Shown one piece after another: positions 21,034-21,069 of a DNA stretch of 21,069 nucleotides (positions within the stretch are counted from its first letter, which is position 1; each line of letters starts with the position of its first letter). The position numbers and the translations under genes are program-made. A model generated the notes under the pieces. The model made no database searches. It was not told the DNA's origin and was given only the letters and a program-made list of their open reading frames with translations. This stretch comes from an uncultured Duncaniella sp. (GTDB lineage Bacteria > Bacteroidota > Bacteroidia > Bacteroidales > Muribaculaceae), in assembly GCA_910584825.1 (NCBI GenBank), contig CAJUCI010000037.1, forward strand, positions 1 through 21,069. Direction: 5' to 3'.

Positions 21034-21069
21034 GGCGGTTATCTACTTTCCCACTTTCGCAGTATCATC
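21034..21069 (-). rRNA. rrf: 5S ribosomal RNA, 3' end (partial)
   Basis: The minus strand reads GATGATACTGCGAAAGTGGG and then AAAGTAGATAACCGCC, which matches the conserved 3' third of bacterial 5S rRNA (GATGGTACTGC...GTGGGAGAGTAGG). The gene continues beyond the right edge of the window, so about 36 of some 110 bases are visible. The strong terminator immediately downstream supports the end of an rRNA operon transcribed leftward. The exact 3' base is estimated. Confidence 0.85.

Overview
The window looks like a chromosomal segment from a member of Bacteroidota, most likely order Bacteroidales, perhaps a GC-rich gut lineage such as Muribaculaceae (the family is a guess). Supporting signs are a SusD-family outer-membrane lipoprotein, lipoproteins with acidic residues just after the lipobox cysteine, almost no Shine-Dalgarno sequences, and repeated matches to the Bacteroidetes -7 promoter element TAnnTTTG.

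Layout. (a) 1-1711, plus strand: a SusD-like glycan- or nutrient-binding lipoprotein; its SusC partner would lie upstream of the window. (b) 1910-5364, minus strand: a probable operon lemA-like > FKBP lipoprotein > tgt > LptF/LptG permease. (c) 5365-5657: repeat-rich spacer with an inverted REP pair. (d) 5658-7202, minus: glycyl-tRNA synthetase with its own -7 promoter. (e) 7203-7843: a 640-base gap with no convincing protein gene. It has a good minus-strand promoter, a hairpin at the predicted RNA 5' end and a strong terminator about 400 nt later, so I call a candidate structured ncRNA. (f) 7844-13057, plus: a cytosolic FKBP, a long RelA/SpoT homologue whose synthetase domain looks dead, a DsbD-type transmembrane thiol reductase and a DUF6155-like protein. 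(g) 13058-14821: repeat-dense accessory region (57-bp direct repeat, 19-bp tandem array, REP palindromes) surrounding one unrecognised gene. (h) 14822-20876, minus: cyclophilin, family-4 glycosyltransferase, a small unknown protein, PBP1A and GDP-L-fucose synthase. (i) 20981-21069, minus: the rRNA-operon terminator and the 3' end of 5S rRNA.

Much of the content concerns the cell envelope: nutrient capture (SusD), LPS export (LptF/G), periplasmic folding and redox (three PPIases, DsbD), peptidoglycan synthesis (PBP1A) and surface glycans (GDP-fucose, GT4). Translation functions (tgt, glyS, 5S rRNA) and stringent-response control (RSH) are interspersed. The rRNA operon on the minus strand suggests that this strand is the leading strand.

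Most worth a second look are the candidate ncRNA upstream of glyS, the GTAG-headed REP/REPIN family, the unrecognised gene at 13818-14651 that reads through into repeat DNA, and two enzymes with altered key residues (a Tgt without its zinc cysteines and an RSH with a degenerate synthetase site).
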